Notes: generated by a model not told the origin, from the sequence alone. A stretch of 64,000 bases of DNA from Streptomyces sp. S.PB5 (GCF_030403745.1 NZ_JAQMWP010000020.1:1-64000), one strand, 5' to 3'; shown: positions 8,775 to 17,110, counted from the first letter of the stretch. Program-made: numbers and translations.

Positions 8775-8812
8775 AGAGCCCACCGGGCCCTGTGCCAGGG
8801 CCACTCGGCCCA
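8775..8812. promoter_or_regulatory. Paired DosR/OsdR-type box upstream of cNMP-like gene
   Basis: The sites are AGAGCCC-AC-CGGGCCC (8775-8790, degenerate) and AGGGCCA-CT-CGGCCCA (8797-8812). Their centres are 22 bp apart, 89.5 and 67.5 bp before ATG 8872. The divergent region therefore appears to hold a separate pair for each gene. Confidence 0.5.
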
Positions 8813-8871
8813 TGCCCTGGGGCCTGGCGCACCGCACGCTGTGGGGAGGCGACGCGCGAGGAGGCCCTTCC

Positions 8872-9336
8872 ATGAGCACCGTGACGACAGCCCGAACGAC
8901 GGGGACGCTTCCCGCGGAACACCGAGGGCGGCTGATGAGCATCGCGCGTCAGGTGAGCCTGCCCGAGGGCATCCGCCTGTTCGACGAGGGCGGGCGTGCC
9001 GATCACTTCTGGATCCTGCAGTCCGGTGCCGTCACTGTGGACATGCGCGTGCCCGGGCGCCGCCCGGTGGTGATCGAGACGCTGGGCTCCGGCGACCTCG
9101 TCGGCTGCTCCTGGCTGTTCCCGCCGTACGTCTGGCGCCTGGGCGCCCAGGCCGTGAGCCCGCTGCGCGCCTACGAGTTCGACGCCCAGACGGTCCGCCG
9201 GATGTTCCGGGACGACCCCGACATGGGCGGTGCCGTCGCCCTCTGGGTCGGCAGGGTGCTCGCCCACCGGCTCCACGCCGCCCGCACCCGGCTGCCGGAC
9301 CTGTACGCCCCCTACGACAGCGCAATCCCGGTCTGA
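8872..9336 (+). CDS. Stand-alone cyclic-nucleotide-binding-domain protein (no DNA-binding domain)
   Basis: This 154-residue protein is a Crp/Fnr-type beta-roll and little else. It resembles the ligand-binding half of Crp ('FDEGGRADHFWILQSGAV', then GDLVGCSWLFPPYVW) but has no helix-turn-helix. The usual phosphate-binding element with its arginine is replaced by the G(C/W)SWL..P..W segment, so cAMP binding is doubtful. Two close paralogues lie at 13664-14128 and 31111-31575, the latter inside the hydrogenase operon. ATG 8872 follows GAGGAGG. It may act as a small-molecule sensor by protein contact. Confidence 0.85.
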   Translation: MSTVTTARTTGTLPAEHRGRLMSIARQVSLPEGIRLFDEGGRADHFWILQSGAVTVDMRVPGRRPVVIETLGSGDLVGCSWLFPPYVWRLGAQAVSPLRAYEFDAQTVRRMFRDDPDMGGAVALWVGRVLAHRLHAARTRLPDLYAPYDSAIPV

Positions 9337-9349
9337 GACTCCGCTGCCC

Positions 9350-9371
9350 CGGTCCAGGTCCCTGGGCCGAT
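9350..9371. terminator. Short hairpin between convergent genes
   Basis: A short GC-rich inverted repeat (about 8 bp with one wobble, CGGTCCAG with CTGGGCCG) lies in the 46-bp gap between the cNMP-like gene and the convergent ABC permease gene. It is weak and is called mainly from position. Confidence 0.35.
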
Positions 9372-9382
9372 GTGATGTGCCG

Positions 9383-10558
9383 TCACGCTCCCGGTGTCGT
9401 GGTGAGGCGGCGGCGCAGGGCCAGCGACGCGCAGACGATCAGCACCGTCGCGAAGGCGGCGAGGACGGCGAGGTCGGGCAGGATCGCGGCCAGGTCGCCG
9501 CCCCGGGACAGCAGAGTCGTCCACGCGTCCACGGCCCAGGCCTGCGGCACCAGATGCCCGGCGGTGCGCAGCCAGTCCGGTACCAGGGCCAGCGGCCACA
9601 TGCAGCCGCCCAGCATGCCGAGGCCGATGCCCAGTGCCGGGCCGACGGCGTTCACCTGCTCGGGGGTACGGAACAGCGCGCCCGCCAGTACACCGGCCCC
9701 GGTGCCGACCAGCGCCCACACGGTGACGAGGACTCCGGCGGCGAGCGGGTCCCCCCAGGCCACGTCGAAGGCGAGCGCGCCCACGCCGATGATGAGGGCG
9801 GACTGGAGCAGGGCCAGCAGGAGATAGGCGACCGTCTCGCCGAGCACGAGGGTGCGGGCGGAGACCGGCGCCGCCAGGGCCCGGGCGTACACGCCCGTCC
9901 GTCGGGTCTGCACGATGGTCGCGCCGCCCGCGAGGGCGTTGATGAACACGAACAGCACGAGCATGGTGGGCGTGCTGTAGCTGTAGCCGAGCGGCAGATA
10001 GTCGCTCTGCCCGTTGACGGTCTGTGTGCGGACGGCGATGGGGGAGAAGGCCTGTTCTGTGCCGCGGGCCAGGGCGAGGTTCTTGTCGAAGGAGCCTCCG
10101 GTCCGGTCGGCGGCGAAGGCCGCGGCCTGCAGACGTGCCGCGTGCTCGGCGACGACGGCCGACACCGAGGACACGGCCGAGTGTCCCGCGCTGCCCGAGG
10201 GCTCCACCAGCACCGGCACCGTGACGGAACCCCCAGAGCGCACGGTCTCGTCCAGCCCCGACGGCACCAGCACCACCGCGTCGAGTTCGGCCCGGCGCAG
10301 GGCACTGCGCGCATCCGCGGCCGTGTCGTACCCGCGGGTCCGCAGCCCCGGCGCCTCCTCAAGGCCGGAGACCAGCTCCTCGGCCACGGGGCCCGTACGG
10401 GCGGCCGGCACCACGCCGATCCGGAACTGGTCGAAGCCGCTGACGGTGACCCCGATGACGACGATGATGGCGACCGGCAGCAGCACCATGAAGAACAACG
10501 CCGTACGGTCGCGCACCGCGCGCAGCACGGTCGCCCGGGTCACGGCGAGTACGGTCAT
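9383..10558 (-). CDS. ABC-2 type transporter permease
   Basis: This 391-residue membrane protein of the ABC2_membrane_3 type has one N-terminal segment (FFMVLLPVAIIVVIGVTVSG), a large extracytoplasmic domain (about residues 45-190), then five C-terminal segments. It forms the exporter with the permease at 10555-11721 and the ATPase at 11728-12708. ATG 10558 overlaps the upstream stop. The substrate is unknown; such exporters carry drugs or lipids. Confidence 0.85.
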   Translation of the reverse strand: MTVLAVTRATVLRAVRDRTALFFMVLLPVAIIVVIGVTVSGFDQFRIGVVPAARTGPVAEELVSGLEEAPGLRTRGYDTAADARSALRRAELDAVVLVPSGLDETVRSGGSVTVPVLVEPSGSAGHSAVSSVSAVVAEHAARLQAAAFAADRTGGSFDKNLALARGTEQAFSPIAVRTQTVNGQSDYLPLGYSYSTPTMLVLFVFINALAGGATIVQTRRTGVYARALAAPVSARTLVLGETVAYLLLALLQSALIIGVGALAFDVAWGDPLAAGVLVTVWALVGTGAGVLAGALFRTPEQVNAVGPALGIGLGMLGGCMWPLALVPDWLRTAGHLVPQAWAVDAWTTLLSRGGDLAAILPDLAVLAAFATVLIVCASLALRRRLTTTPGA

Positions 10559-11721
10559 GTCGTCCTCCTCAGACGCAGCACCAGTGCCGTCACGGCGGCC
10601 ACCGCCGCGCAGAAGGCGGCGATTCCGAGCAGCGGGGCACCCACCGCGGCCCAGCCGCGCACTCCGGTTCCGAGGTCGGTGAAGCCGCGCAGGGCCCAGC
10701 CGTTGGGGGTGAACAGCGTCAGACGCCGCATCAGCGAAGTGCCGGACGCGAACACGAAGTTGCCGCCCAGCAGGACGAGCGCGAACACCACGACCGACGC
10801 GAGCCCCTCGGCCTGCCGTTCGGTCCGGGCGAGCGCGATGACCAGCGCGGTCAGGCACACCACGGCGACCGCCATGCCGGTGCTGAGCGCGGCGACTCCG
10901 ACCGGGTCCGCCCAGCGGGCCCCGAAGGCGAGCCACGACACCAGGGTGACCGTGGCCAGCCCGGCCAGGCTGTACACGAACGTGGACAGGGACTTGCCGA
11001 TCAGGAGCGCGCCGCGTCCGACGGGTGCGGCGGCGATCCGGTCGAGGGTGCCCTGCTGCTGCTCGATGAAGTAGCCGCGGGCGCCGAACCCTACGGTGAA
11101 CAGGACGAAGAACATGCCCATGCTCGGTCCGAAGTAGCTGATGACCTTCAGCGGGTCGTCGGGGAGCCCCTGGGCCCGCACCTGCTCGGGCAGCCGCAAC
11201 AGGGCGGCCTCGGCGGCGAGTTCGGCGCGGTCCTCCCGCGGGGCGCCCGCGGCCACGGCGGTGGCCACCGACAGCCGGTCCGCGTTGACCTGGGCGACAT
11301 AGGACTCGGTGACCGCCCGGGCCAACTGCGCCTGCAGCCCGAAGTCGACGCTGTCGAGCACCGCGACCGGCGATGCCGTCCCGCCGCCCAGTGCCGCGGT
11401 GAACCCCTTCGGCACGACGATCGCGGCGTGGACGTCGCCCGCGTCCACCGCCCGGCGGGCCGCGGCCTCGTCGCCGTAGGGCCGCACGTCGACCGTGCCC
11501 TCCAGTTCCGGGCTGTCCAGCACCTGGGTGAGGCCGGCGGCGGCCGGACCCCGGTCCAGGTCCACGACGCCGATGTTCGCGCGGAACTCGGAGTTGTTGC
11601 TGAAGGCCATCGCCATCAGCCCCGAGATCAGCACCGGTGCCAGGAACACGATGACCCAGGCCGACCGGTCGCGCAGCCGCTGGCGCAGGTCCTTGGCGGC
11701 GATGGCGAGTACGACACGCAC
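10555..11721 (-). CDS. ABC-2 type transporter permease
   Basis: This 388-residue permease is homologous in layout to the next gene: an N-terminal segment (WVIVFLAPVLISGLMAMAF), an extracytoplasmic domain to about residue 170, and five or six C-terminal segments. The ATG at 11721 begins MRVVLAIAAKDLRQRLRDRS. It is separated from the ATPase gene by 6 bp and overlaps the second permease by ATGA, so the three genes form one operon. It is likely half of a heterodimeric pore. Confidence 0.85.
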   Translation of the reverse strand: MRVVLAIAAKDLRQRLRDRSAWVIVFLAPVLISGLMAMAFSNNSEFRANIGVVDLDRGPAAAGLTQVLDSPELEGTVDVRPYGDEAAARRAVDAGDVHAAIVVPKGFTAALGGGTASPVAVLDSVDFGLQAQLARAVTESYVAQVNADRLSVATAVAAGAPREDRAELAAEAALLRLPEQVRAQGLPDDPLKVISYFGPSMGMFFVLFTVGFGARGYFIEQQQGTLDRIAAAPVGRGALLIGKSLSTFVYSLAGLATVTLVSWLAFGARWADPVGVAALSTGMAVAVVCLTALVIALARTERQAEGLASVVVFALVLLGGNFVFASGTSLMRRLTLFTPNGWALRGFTDLGTGVRGWAAVGAPLLGIAAFCAAVAAVTALVLRLRRTT

Positions 11722-11727
11722 GACGGC

Positions 11728-12708
11728 TCACTCCCTCAGCGCGGTGCCGGTCAGATGCAGGAAGACCGTTTCGAGGTCGGGCTCGTCGATCTCCACGCTC
11801 CTGATGTCGAGGCCCTGCTCGCGGGCGAGGTCGAGGAGGTCCGGCAGCAGACTGCGCGCGTCCTTGACGACCACCTCCACCACGTCGCCCTCACCGGTCC
11901 GGGCCGCGCCCTCGACCCGGGTGAACCGGCGGCACGCCTGCGCGTACGCCGTCAGATCACCGGCCGCCGTGAGCCGCACCCGGTCGCGCTCGGCCACCAG
12001 AGAGACCAGTTCGCGCGGGCTGCCCTCGGCGACGAGCCGGCCCCGGTCGATGATGCCGACGCGGTCGCAGAGCCGCTCGGCCTCCTCCATGTAGTGCGTG
12101 GTGTAGAGGACGGCCATGCCCTCCTCGCCGAACCGGGTGACGCTCTCCAGGATCGCGTGCCGGCTCTGCGGGTCGACCCCGACCGTCGGCTCGTCGAGGA
12201 CCAGCAGCGTCGGCGCGTGCACCAGCCCGGCCCCGATGTTGAGGCGACGGCGCATGCCGCCGGACAGCGAGTCGACCCGGTCCCCGGCCCGGCCGCCCAG
12301 GTCGACGAGGTCCAGGACCTCGTTCACACGGCGTTCCAGGCGGCGGCGCGGCAGCCGGTAGAGACGGCCGAAGAAGCGCAGGTTCTCGCGGACGCTGAGA
12401 TCCGGATAGAGGGCGACGTCCTGGGGGACGAAGCCGATCAGCTGCTTGGCCGGCCCGGCCGTCGTGCTCACCGGCCGGCCCGCCACATGCACGGTTCCCG
12501 CGTCGGGCCGCAGCAGCCCGCACACCATGCGGATCGTCGTCGTCTTGCCCGCGCCGTTCGGTCCGAGCAGTCCGTAGGTCTCGCCGGGTGCGATGGTCAG
12601 GCTGACGTCGTCGACGGCGGTGCGTTCGCCGAACCTCCGGACCAGGTGCGCGCAGTCGAGCACGGCCTGCGGGCGGGGCTGCTCCGCGGGCTCCACGGGG
12701 TCGGTCAT
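11728..12708 (-). CDS. ABC transporter ATP-binding protein
   Basis: This 326-residue ATPase of the CcmA/drug-export class has Walker A GPNGAGKTTTIR, signature LSGGMRRR, Walker B LLVLDEPTVGVD, and a C-terminal extension of about 100 residues typical of DrrA-like proteins. The ATG at 12708 (MTDPVEPAEQ) was chosen because GAGGTG lies just upstream; a longer frame to 12786 would run across the box pair. It heads the operon ATPase-permease-permease. Confidence 0.9.
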   Translation of the reverse strand: MTDPVEPAEQPRPQAVLDCAHLVRRFGERTAVDDVSLTIAPGETYGLLGPNGAGKTTTIRMVCGLLRPDAGTVHVAGRPVSTTAGPAKQLIGFVPQDVALYPDLSVRENLRFFGRLYRLPRRRLERRVNEVLDLVDLGGRAGDRVDSLSGGMRRRLNIGAGLVHAPTLLVLDEPTVGVDPQSRHAILESVTRFGEEGMAVLYTTHYMEEAERLCDRVGIIDRGRLVAEGSPRELVSLVAERDRVRLTAAGDLTAYAQACRRFTRVEGAARTGEGDVVEVVVKDARSLLPDLLDLAREQGLDIRSVEIDEPDLETVFLHLTGTALRE

Positions 12709-12776
12709 GACATCACCTCGACGGTCGTCGGCAAGGTCCTCCCTCCGAGCCTCGTACCGCCGCGGGGCCCGGCCCA

Positions 12777-12813
12777 GGGTCCGCACGGGCCCGGCGCGGG
12801 GCCGAACGGCCCG
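12777..12813. promoter_or_regulatory. Paired DosR/OsdR-type box upstream of the ABC exporter operon
   Basis: Box 1 is GGGTCCG-CA-CGGGCCC (12777-12792) and box 2 is GGGGCCG-AA-CGGCCCG (12798-12813). Their centres are exactly 21 bp apart, 76.5 and 97.5 bp before the ATPase start. Confidence 0.65.
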
Positions 12814-12842
12814 GTTGGCCGCCCGGTTCTGCGGGCGCTGAG

Positions 12843-12868
12843 TCGTGCGGGACGACGGCCACGGGGCA
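12843..12868 (-). pseudogene. Possible remnant of a universal stress protein 3' end
   Basis: Read on the minus strand, this stretch encodes CPVAVVPHD, the exact closing motif of UspA domain 2 (the intact genes here end CPVAVVPH/HT or CPVAVVPA). Nothing USP-like precedes it before the CBS-BON stop at 12926, and there is no open frame with a start. It looks like the last few codons of a deleted USP gene left in the gap between the ABC and CBS-BON genes. The match is only nine residues. Confidence 0.4.
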
Positions 12869-12925
12869 CGGGGCAGGACGGCCCGGGCGACGGTGGCCGG
12901 CTTCCAGGTGAGGCGCGGCCGTGTC

Positions 12926-13585
12926 TCAGGCCGGGGGGAGTGCCGGCCCGTTGACCTCGAACCCGATGTCCACGACGCCCTCCACCGCTCGGACCAGCCG
13001 CGCCGCCACCGGCACCAGGGAGGTGTCCCGGACCCGGCCGCACAGTGTGACGACCCCCTCGTGCACTTCGACGCGGACCGCGGAGCCCGGGGCCGGGAAG
13101 AGGTAGGCGACGACCTCGCGTCGTACCTCCTCGGCGATGTCCGCGTCGTCCCGCAGGAACACCTTGAGCAGGTCGGCGCGGCTGACGACGCCGGTCAGCC
13201 GGCCGGTGTCGTCGACGACGGGCAGCCGCTTGACGCGGGCCCGCGCCATGGTCCGGGCGGCCTGGGCGAGGGTCTCGCCGGGGCCGACGGTGAGGGCCGG
13301 GGAGGTCATCAGCTCGCCCGCGGTCACCGAACCGGCCTTCGCGAGGTCGGCCAGGCGGCGCAGCTGGGTGTACCGGTCGGGGTCGCTGTCGCGGAACTCC
13401 TCCTTGGGCAGCAGATCGGCCTCGGAGACGATGCCGAGGACCCGGCGGCCGCCGTCCACCACGGGCAGCGCGCTGACCTTGCGGTCCTGCATGGTCCGCA
13501 CGATGTCCTTGAAGGCGGTGTCACGGCCGGCGGTCGCCACGTCACGGGTCATCACATCACTGACGATGTGCGGGGAACCGGGCAC
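12926..13585 (-). CDS. CBS-domain pair with C-terminal BON domain
   Basis: This 219-residue cytosolic protein has CBS 1 at about residues 8-65 (VSDVMTRDVATAGRDT...VVDGGRRVLGIVSEADLL), CBS 2 at about 88-145 (GELMTSPALTVGPGETL...), and a BON-like tail at 150-215. CBS pairs bind adenosine nucleotides and act as energy sensors; the BON tail usually binds membrane or lipid. The GTG start at 13585 is fixed by AAGGAG 7 bp upstream. Relatives lie at 21944-22675 and 27583-28203. It probably shares a transcript with the cNMP-like gene 78 bp upstream. Confidence 0.9.
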   Translation of the reverse strand: MPGSPHIVSDVMTRDVATAGRDTAFKDIVRTMQDRKVSALPVVDGGRRVLGIVSEADLLPKEEFRDSDPDRYTQLRRLADLAKAGSVTAGELMTSPALTVGPGETLAQAARTMARARVKRLPVVDDTGRLTGVVSRADLLKVFLRDDADIAEEVRREVVAYLFPAPGSAVRVEVHEGVVTLCGRVRDTSLVPVAARLVRAVEGVVDIGFEVNGPALPPA

Positions 13586-13596
13586 GAGAACTCCTT

Positions 13597-13657
13597 GGTC
13601 GGTGCGGTCGGTGCGGTCGGTGCGGTCGGTGCGGTCGGTGCGGTGGTGCGGTGGTGC
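13597..13657. repeat. Tandem 9-bp repeat upstream of CBS-BON gene
   Basis: Five perfect copies of GGTCGGTGC (13597-13641) are followed by two 8-bp variants GGTGGTGC (13642-13657). The array fills most of the 78-bp gap between the cNMP-like gene stop and the CBS-BON ribosome site. It is likely a length-variable microsatellite-type repeat. Confidence 0.85.
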
Positions 13658-13663
13658 GGGCGG

Positions 13664-14128
13664 TCAGCCCCGGACTCCGCTGCCGTAGGGGGCGTACAGA
13701 TCCAGCAGCCGGATGCGGGCCGTCTGCAGCCGGTGGGCGACGACCTCGCCCACCCAGGTGGCGACGTTCCGGCCGAACTCGGGGTCCTCCTGGCACATCG
13801 CGCGGACGACCGTCGCGTCGAACTCGTAGGCCCGCACCGGGGAGGACGCCTCGGCGCCCAGGTGCCACAGGTGCGGGGTGTACAGCCAGGACCAGCCGAG
13901 GAGTTCGTTGTGCCGCAGGGACTCGATGACGGCGGCCCGACGGCCGGGCACCCGCATGTCGAGGTCGACCGTCCCGGTCCGGATGATCCAGAACCGGTCG
14001 GCGCGAGTGCCTTCCTCGAAGAGCCGGGCGCCCTGCGGGAACGACACCTCGCGGGCGATCCGCATGAGCCGTTCCCGGTGTTCGGCGGGGAGTGCCCGCG
14101 GCATGCTCGTCGTTGCGGGAGCGTTCAT
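13664..14128 (-). CDS. Stand-alone cyclic-nucleotide-binding-domain protein
   Basis: This 154-residue protein is a paralogue of the proteins at 8872-9336 and 31111-31575. It has a beta-roll with FPQGARLFEEGTRADRFWII near residue 30 and LLGWSWLYTPHLWHLGAEA around 86-104, and no helix-turn-helix. The phosphate-binding arginine motif of true cAMP receptors is absent. ATG 14128 (MNAPATTSMP) gives the same length as both paralogues. It lies upstream of CBS-BON on the same strand, so two types of putative nucleotide sensor share a transcript. Confidence 0.85.
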   Translation of the reverse strand: MNAPATTSMPRALPAEHRERLMRIAREVSFPQGARLFEEGTRADRFWIIRTGTVDLDMRVPGRRAAVIESLRHNELLGWSWLYTPHLWHLGAEASSPVRAYEFDATVVRAMCQEDPEFGRNVATWVGEVVAHRLQTARIRLLDLYAPYGSGVRG

Positions 14129-14195
14129 GGCGTGCCTCCAGTGCGGCGTACGGAGCTACCACCTCCAGGCTGGCCCTGCGGCACCGCGCCGGCCA

Positions 14196-14253
14196 TGGGC
14201 CACCCGGCCCCGGGGCGGGGCCGGTCGGCGGCCGGGCCGAGCCCTTCGGCGTC
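14196..14253. promoter_or_regulatory. Three-box array shared by divergent cNMP-like gene and arcC
   Basis: Box A is TGGGCCA-CC-CGGCCCC (14196-14211), box B is GGGGCCG-GT-CGGCGGC (14217-14232), and box C is the degenerate CGAGCCC-TT-CGGCGTC (14238-14253). Centres are 21 bp apart throughout. A+B lie 75.5/96.5 bp from the leftward start (14128); C+B lie 73.5/94.5 bp from arcC (14319), so the middle box would be shared. Confidence 0.55.
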
Positions 14254-14318
14254 CTGCGCCGTGCGCCGGTGAGCCCCTTCGATGGGACGCGAGACCCACT
14301 CGTGGAAGGGGCGCAACC

Positions 14319-15242
14319 ATGCGCATCGTCGTCTCCCTCGGCGGCAACGCCCTGCTGCGCCGCGGTGAGCACCCCGACGCGGCCGTCCAGCGGACGAACG
14401 TCGTCCGGGTCGCGAACGCGGTCGCCGCCCTCGCCCACGAGCACGACCTCGTCGTCACCCACGGCAACGACCCCCAGCTGGGACTGCTCGTCAAGCAGAG
14501 CGTGGCCGACCCGTCGCTGGCGGCCCCGTACCCGCTGGACCTGCTCGGCGCGCAGTCGCAGGGGCTGATCGGCACGCTCCTGGTCCGCACCCTGCGGGAC
14601 GTGCTGCCCGGACGCAGGGTCGTCGCGCTGCTCACCCACACCCAGGTGCGCGGCGACGACCCGGCCTTCGAGCGGCCCACCGTGCCGGTCGGGCCCGCCT
14701 ATCCGAGGCTGGCGGCCCAGTTCCTGGAGGCCAAGTACGGCTGGCGGATGACCGAAGTCGAGGACGGCCTGCGGCGCCTGCTGCCGGCGCCGGGTCCGGA
14801 GCGGATCCTGGAGTCCGACACCGTCCGTACGCTGATCGAGATGGGCACCGTCGTGGTGTGCGCGGGCGGCGGGGGCGTCCCCGTGGTGTCCGACTGGGCC
14901 ACGGGCGCGGTGCGCGGTGTGGAGGCGTTCGTCGACAAGGATCTCGCCGCCGCCCGGCTCGCCGAGGACCTCAAGGCGGACTTCCTGCTCCTGCTCACCG
15001 ACGTCCCGAACCTCTACACCGGCTACGGCACACCCGAGCGGGAGCCGGTCCTCGACATGACCCCCACCGAACTGCGCGCCGCCCGTCTGCCCGAGGACAC
15101 GATGGGCCCCAAGGCCGAGGCCGCCGCACGGTTCGTGGAGAACACCGGCGGGCTCGCCGCGATCGGGGCGCTGGACGCCGCGTACGAGATCGTCCACGGG
15201 CGCTCCGGCACCCTCGTACGGCCCGATCTCCCCGTCGCCTGA
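14319..15242 (+). CDS. arcC: Carbamate kinase
   Basis: This 307-residue protein of the amino acid kinase fold interconverts carbamoyl phosphate + ADP and carbamate + ATP. It begins MRIVVSLGGNALL, has VVTHGNDPQLGLL (about 46-58), the substrate loop VCAGGGGVPVV near residue 182, and FVDKDLAAARLAEDLKADFLLLLTD-type ATP-site residues. Length is typical. ATG 14319 follows AAGGGG. No arginine deiminase or ornithine carbamoyltransferase gene is in the window, so the carbamoyl phosphate source is unknown. It could yield ATP when respiration stops. Confidence 0.92.
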   Translation: MRIVVSLGGNALLRRGEHPDAAVQRTNVVRVANAVAALAHEHDLVVTHGNDPQLGLLVKQSVADPSLAAPYPLDLLGAQSQGLIGTLLVRTLRDVLPGRRVVALLTHTQVRGDDPAFERPTVPVGPAYPRLAAQFLEAKYGWRMTEVEDGLRRLLPAPGPERILESDTVRTLIEMGTVVVCAGGGGVPVVSDWATGAVRGVEAFVDKDLAAARLAEDLKADFLLLLTDVPNLYTGYGTPEREPVLDMTPTELRAARLPEDTMGPKAEAAARFVENTGGLAAIGALDAAYEIVHGRSGTLVRPDLPVA

Positions 15243-15249
15243 CGGGAGT

Positions 15250-16995
15250 TCACCGCTCGCGGCACCAACTCCGGTACGCGGCCACCGCCGTCGGCAGCGT
15301 CGGGAAGATCAGCTCGCGGCCCACCGACTCCGTGAGACCGTACGCCTCCAGGTCGTCCAGCAGATCCTGCTTCACCCTCGCCAGGGCGAGGACGATCCCG
15401 CGCCGGCCCAGCTCACGGCGCAGGTCGTCCACGGCGTCCAGGGCGGTGATGTCCACCTCCACGATGGCCTCGGTGTTCAGCACGAACCAGCGGACCGCCT
15501 CGCTCTGTTCGTCGAGCGCGGCCAGGGCACGACGGCGGAAGTCCTGCGCGTTGGCGAAGAACAGCGGGGAGTCGTAGCGGTAGACGAGCAGCCCGGGGAT
15601 GGTGCGGGCCTGCGGATAGTCGTCGACGTCGTGCATACCGGCCACCCCGGGGACCAACCCCTCCACGGCGTCGTGCGGACGGGCCACCCGGCTCAGCATC
15701 TCGGCCACCGACATGCCGACGGCGACCAGCACGCCGTACAGGAGATCCAGGGCGAGCACCCCGACCAGACAGCCGACCGCCAGCAGCAGCTCGCGCCGCC
15801 GGAACGCGGCCAGCCGTCCGAAGCCCGCGAGGTCGATCATGCGGACCGCCGCGTACACCACGAGCGCGCCCAGTACCGCCGACGGCGTCCGTGTCAGCAG
15901 CGGGCTGAGGAACAGCAGCACGGCCAGCACCACCGCGCCCGCCACGAGGGAGTACGCCTGACTGCGCGCTCCTGCCGAGGAGGCGAGTGCGGTACGGCTG
16001 GCGCTGCTGCTCACCGGGAAGCCCTGCAGCCATCCGGCGCCGAGGTTGGCCGAGCCCAGGGCCAGGAACTCCTGGTCGGCGTCGAGACGTTCGCCGTCCT
16101 CGTCCTGCCCCGCGAAGGCGCGTGCGGTGAGGATGAAGTCCGTGTAGGCGACGAGGAGCACGCCCAGGGCGGGCAGCACCAGACGCGGCAGCTCGCTCAG
16201 GTCGGGGGCCGCGACGGCCGGCAGCCCCGCCGGGACGTCTCCGATCACCGTGATGCCGTACCGCTCGTCCAGGTCGAACACGGCGACCGCCGCCGTGCCC
16301 AGCACCACCGCCAGCAAGGGGCCCGGCACGGATCGGAAGAACCCTGCGACCGTGAACAGAAGCGTGAGCGTGACGGCGGAGAACACCGCCGTCGCCGCCT
16401 CCACCCGGTCCAAGTGCTCTACGAAGGACCACAGTTGAGGGAAGAAGCGCGAGCCGTCGGTGTCCACCCCCGTCAGCTTGGGAAGCTGATCCACGATCAT
16501 GATCAGGGCCACGCCCGCCAGATAGCCGATCAGCACCGGCCGGGACAGCAGATCGGCGACGAAGCCCAGGCCCAGCAGCCGGGCCGCCAGACACAGCAGA
16601 CCGACCGTCACGGCGAGAGTGGCGGCCAGCGTGGCGTAGCGGTCGGGGTCCGCTCCGGCGAGCGGGGCGACCACGGCCGCCGTCATCAGGGCGGTCGTCG
16701 ACTCGGGGCCGACCGACAGCAGCCGTGACGATCCCAGCAGGGCGTACAGGGCCAGCGCGGGCAGGATCGCCCACAGCCCGGCGACCGGCGGCAGTCCGGC
16801 CACGCCCGCGTACGCCATCACCTGCGGGACGAGATACGCGGCCACCGTGACGCCGGCCAGCAGGTCGCCGCGCAGCCAGGAGCGCCGGTAGCCGGTGAGC
16901 ACGGCGACGCCGGGCAGGAGGCGGCGGGTGGTCATGGCGATCCCGGGCGTCCGGCGGCGCCACCCCGAGGCGTGCCCGCCCGGGCCGTGCGACAT
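15250..16995 (-). CDS. SulP family anion transporter with STAS domain
   Basis: This 581-residue membrane protein has about 10-12 segments from residue 35 on (WLRGDLLAGVTVAAYLVPQV, then the SulP motif GLPPVAGLWAILPALALYAL) and a C-terminal STAS domain (about 440-560). SulP proteins carry sulfate, bicarbonate or other anions. The ATG at 16995 (MSHGPGG) was chosen over 17022 because GAGAGGAG stands 5 bp before it. It converges with arcC (7-bp gap) and is divergent from a USP gene. Confidence 0.88.
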   Translation of the reverse strand: MSHGPGGHASGWRRRTPGIAMTTRRLLPGVAVLTGYRRSWLRGDLLAGVTVAAYLVPQVMAYAGVAGLPPVAGLWAILPALALYALLGSSRLLSVGPESTTALMTAAVVAPLAGADPDRYATLAATLAVTVGLLCLAARLLGLGFVADLLSRPVLIGYLAGVALIMIVDQLPKLTGVDTDGSRFFPQLWSFVEHLDRVEAATAVFSAVTLTLLFTVAGFFRSVPGPLLAVVLGTAAVAVFDLDERYGITVIGDVPAGLPAVAAPDLSELPRLVLPALGVLLVAYTDFILTARAFAGQDEDGERLDADQEFLALGSANLGAGWLQGFPVSSSASRTALASSAGARSQAYSLVAGAVVLAVLLFLSPLLTRTPSAVLGALVVYAAVRMIDLAGFGRLAAFRRRELLLAVGCLVGVLALDLLYGVLVAVGMSVAEMLSRVARPHDAVEGLVPGVAGMHDVDDYPQARTIPGLLVYRYDSPLFFANAQDFRRRALAALDEQSEAVRWFVLNTEAIVEVDITALDAVDDLRRELGRRGIVLALARVKQDLLDDLEAYGLTESVGRELIFPTLPTAVAAYRSWCRER

Positions 16996-17067
16996 GGGGC
17001 TCCTCTCGACTGCTGCCTTCACAGTGCACCAGTGAGCCCAGATTGGCGCCGCGACCGGCTGTGCGGA

Positions 17068-17083
17068 AGGGCCGAGAGGCCCG
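17068..17083. promoter_or_regulatory. DosR/OsdR-type box upstream of SulP gene
   Basis: AGGGCCG-AG-AGGCCCG (16 bp), centre 80.5 bp before the SulP start. A possible half-site (CGGC) lies 21 bp nearer the gene at centre 17054.5. Confidence 0.45.
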
Positions 17084-17110
17084 ATCGACTCGTTCGCGGC
17101 GTGCGGCCGT

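Noticed and set aside
8872..9336. Crp/Fnr transcription factor
   Set aside because: The protein ends after the beta-roll and has no helix-turn-helix, so a DNA-binding role is not supported for it or its paralogues.
13597..13657. CRISPR array
   Set aside because: The 9-bp unit is contiguous with no spacers and no cas genes; it is a simple tandem repeat.
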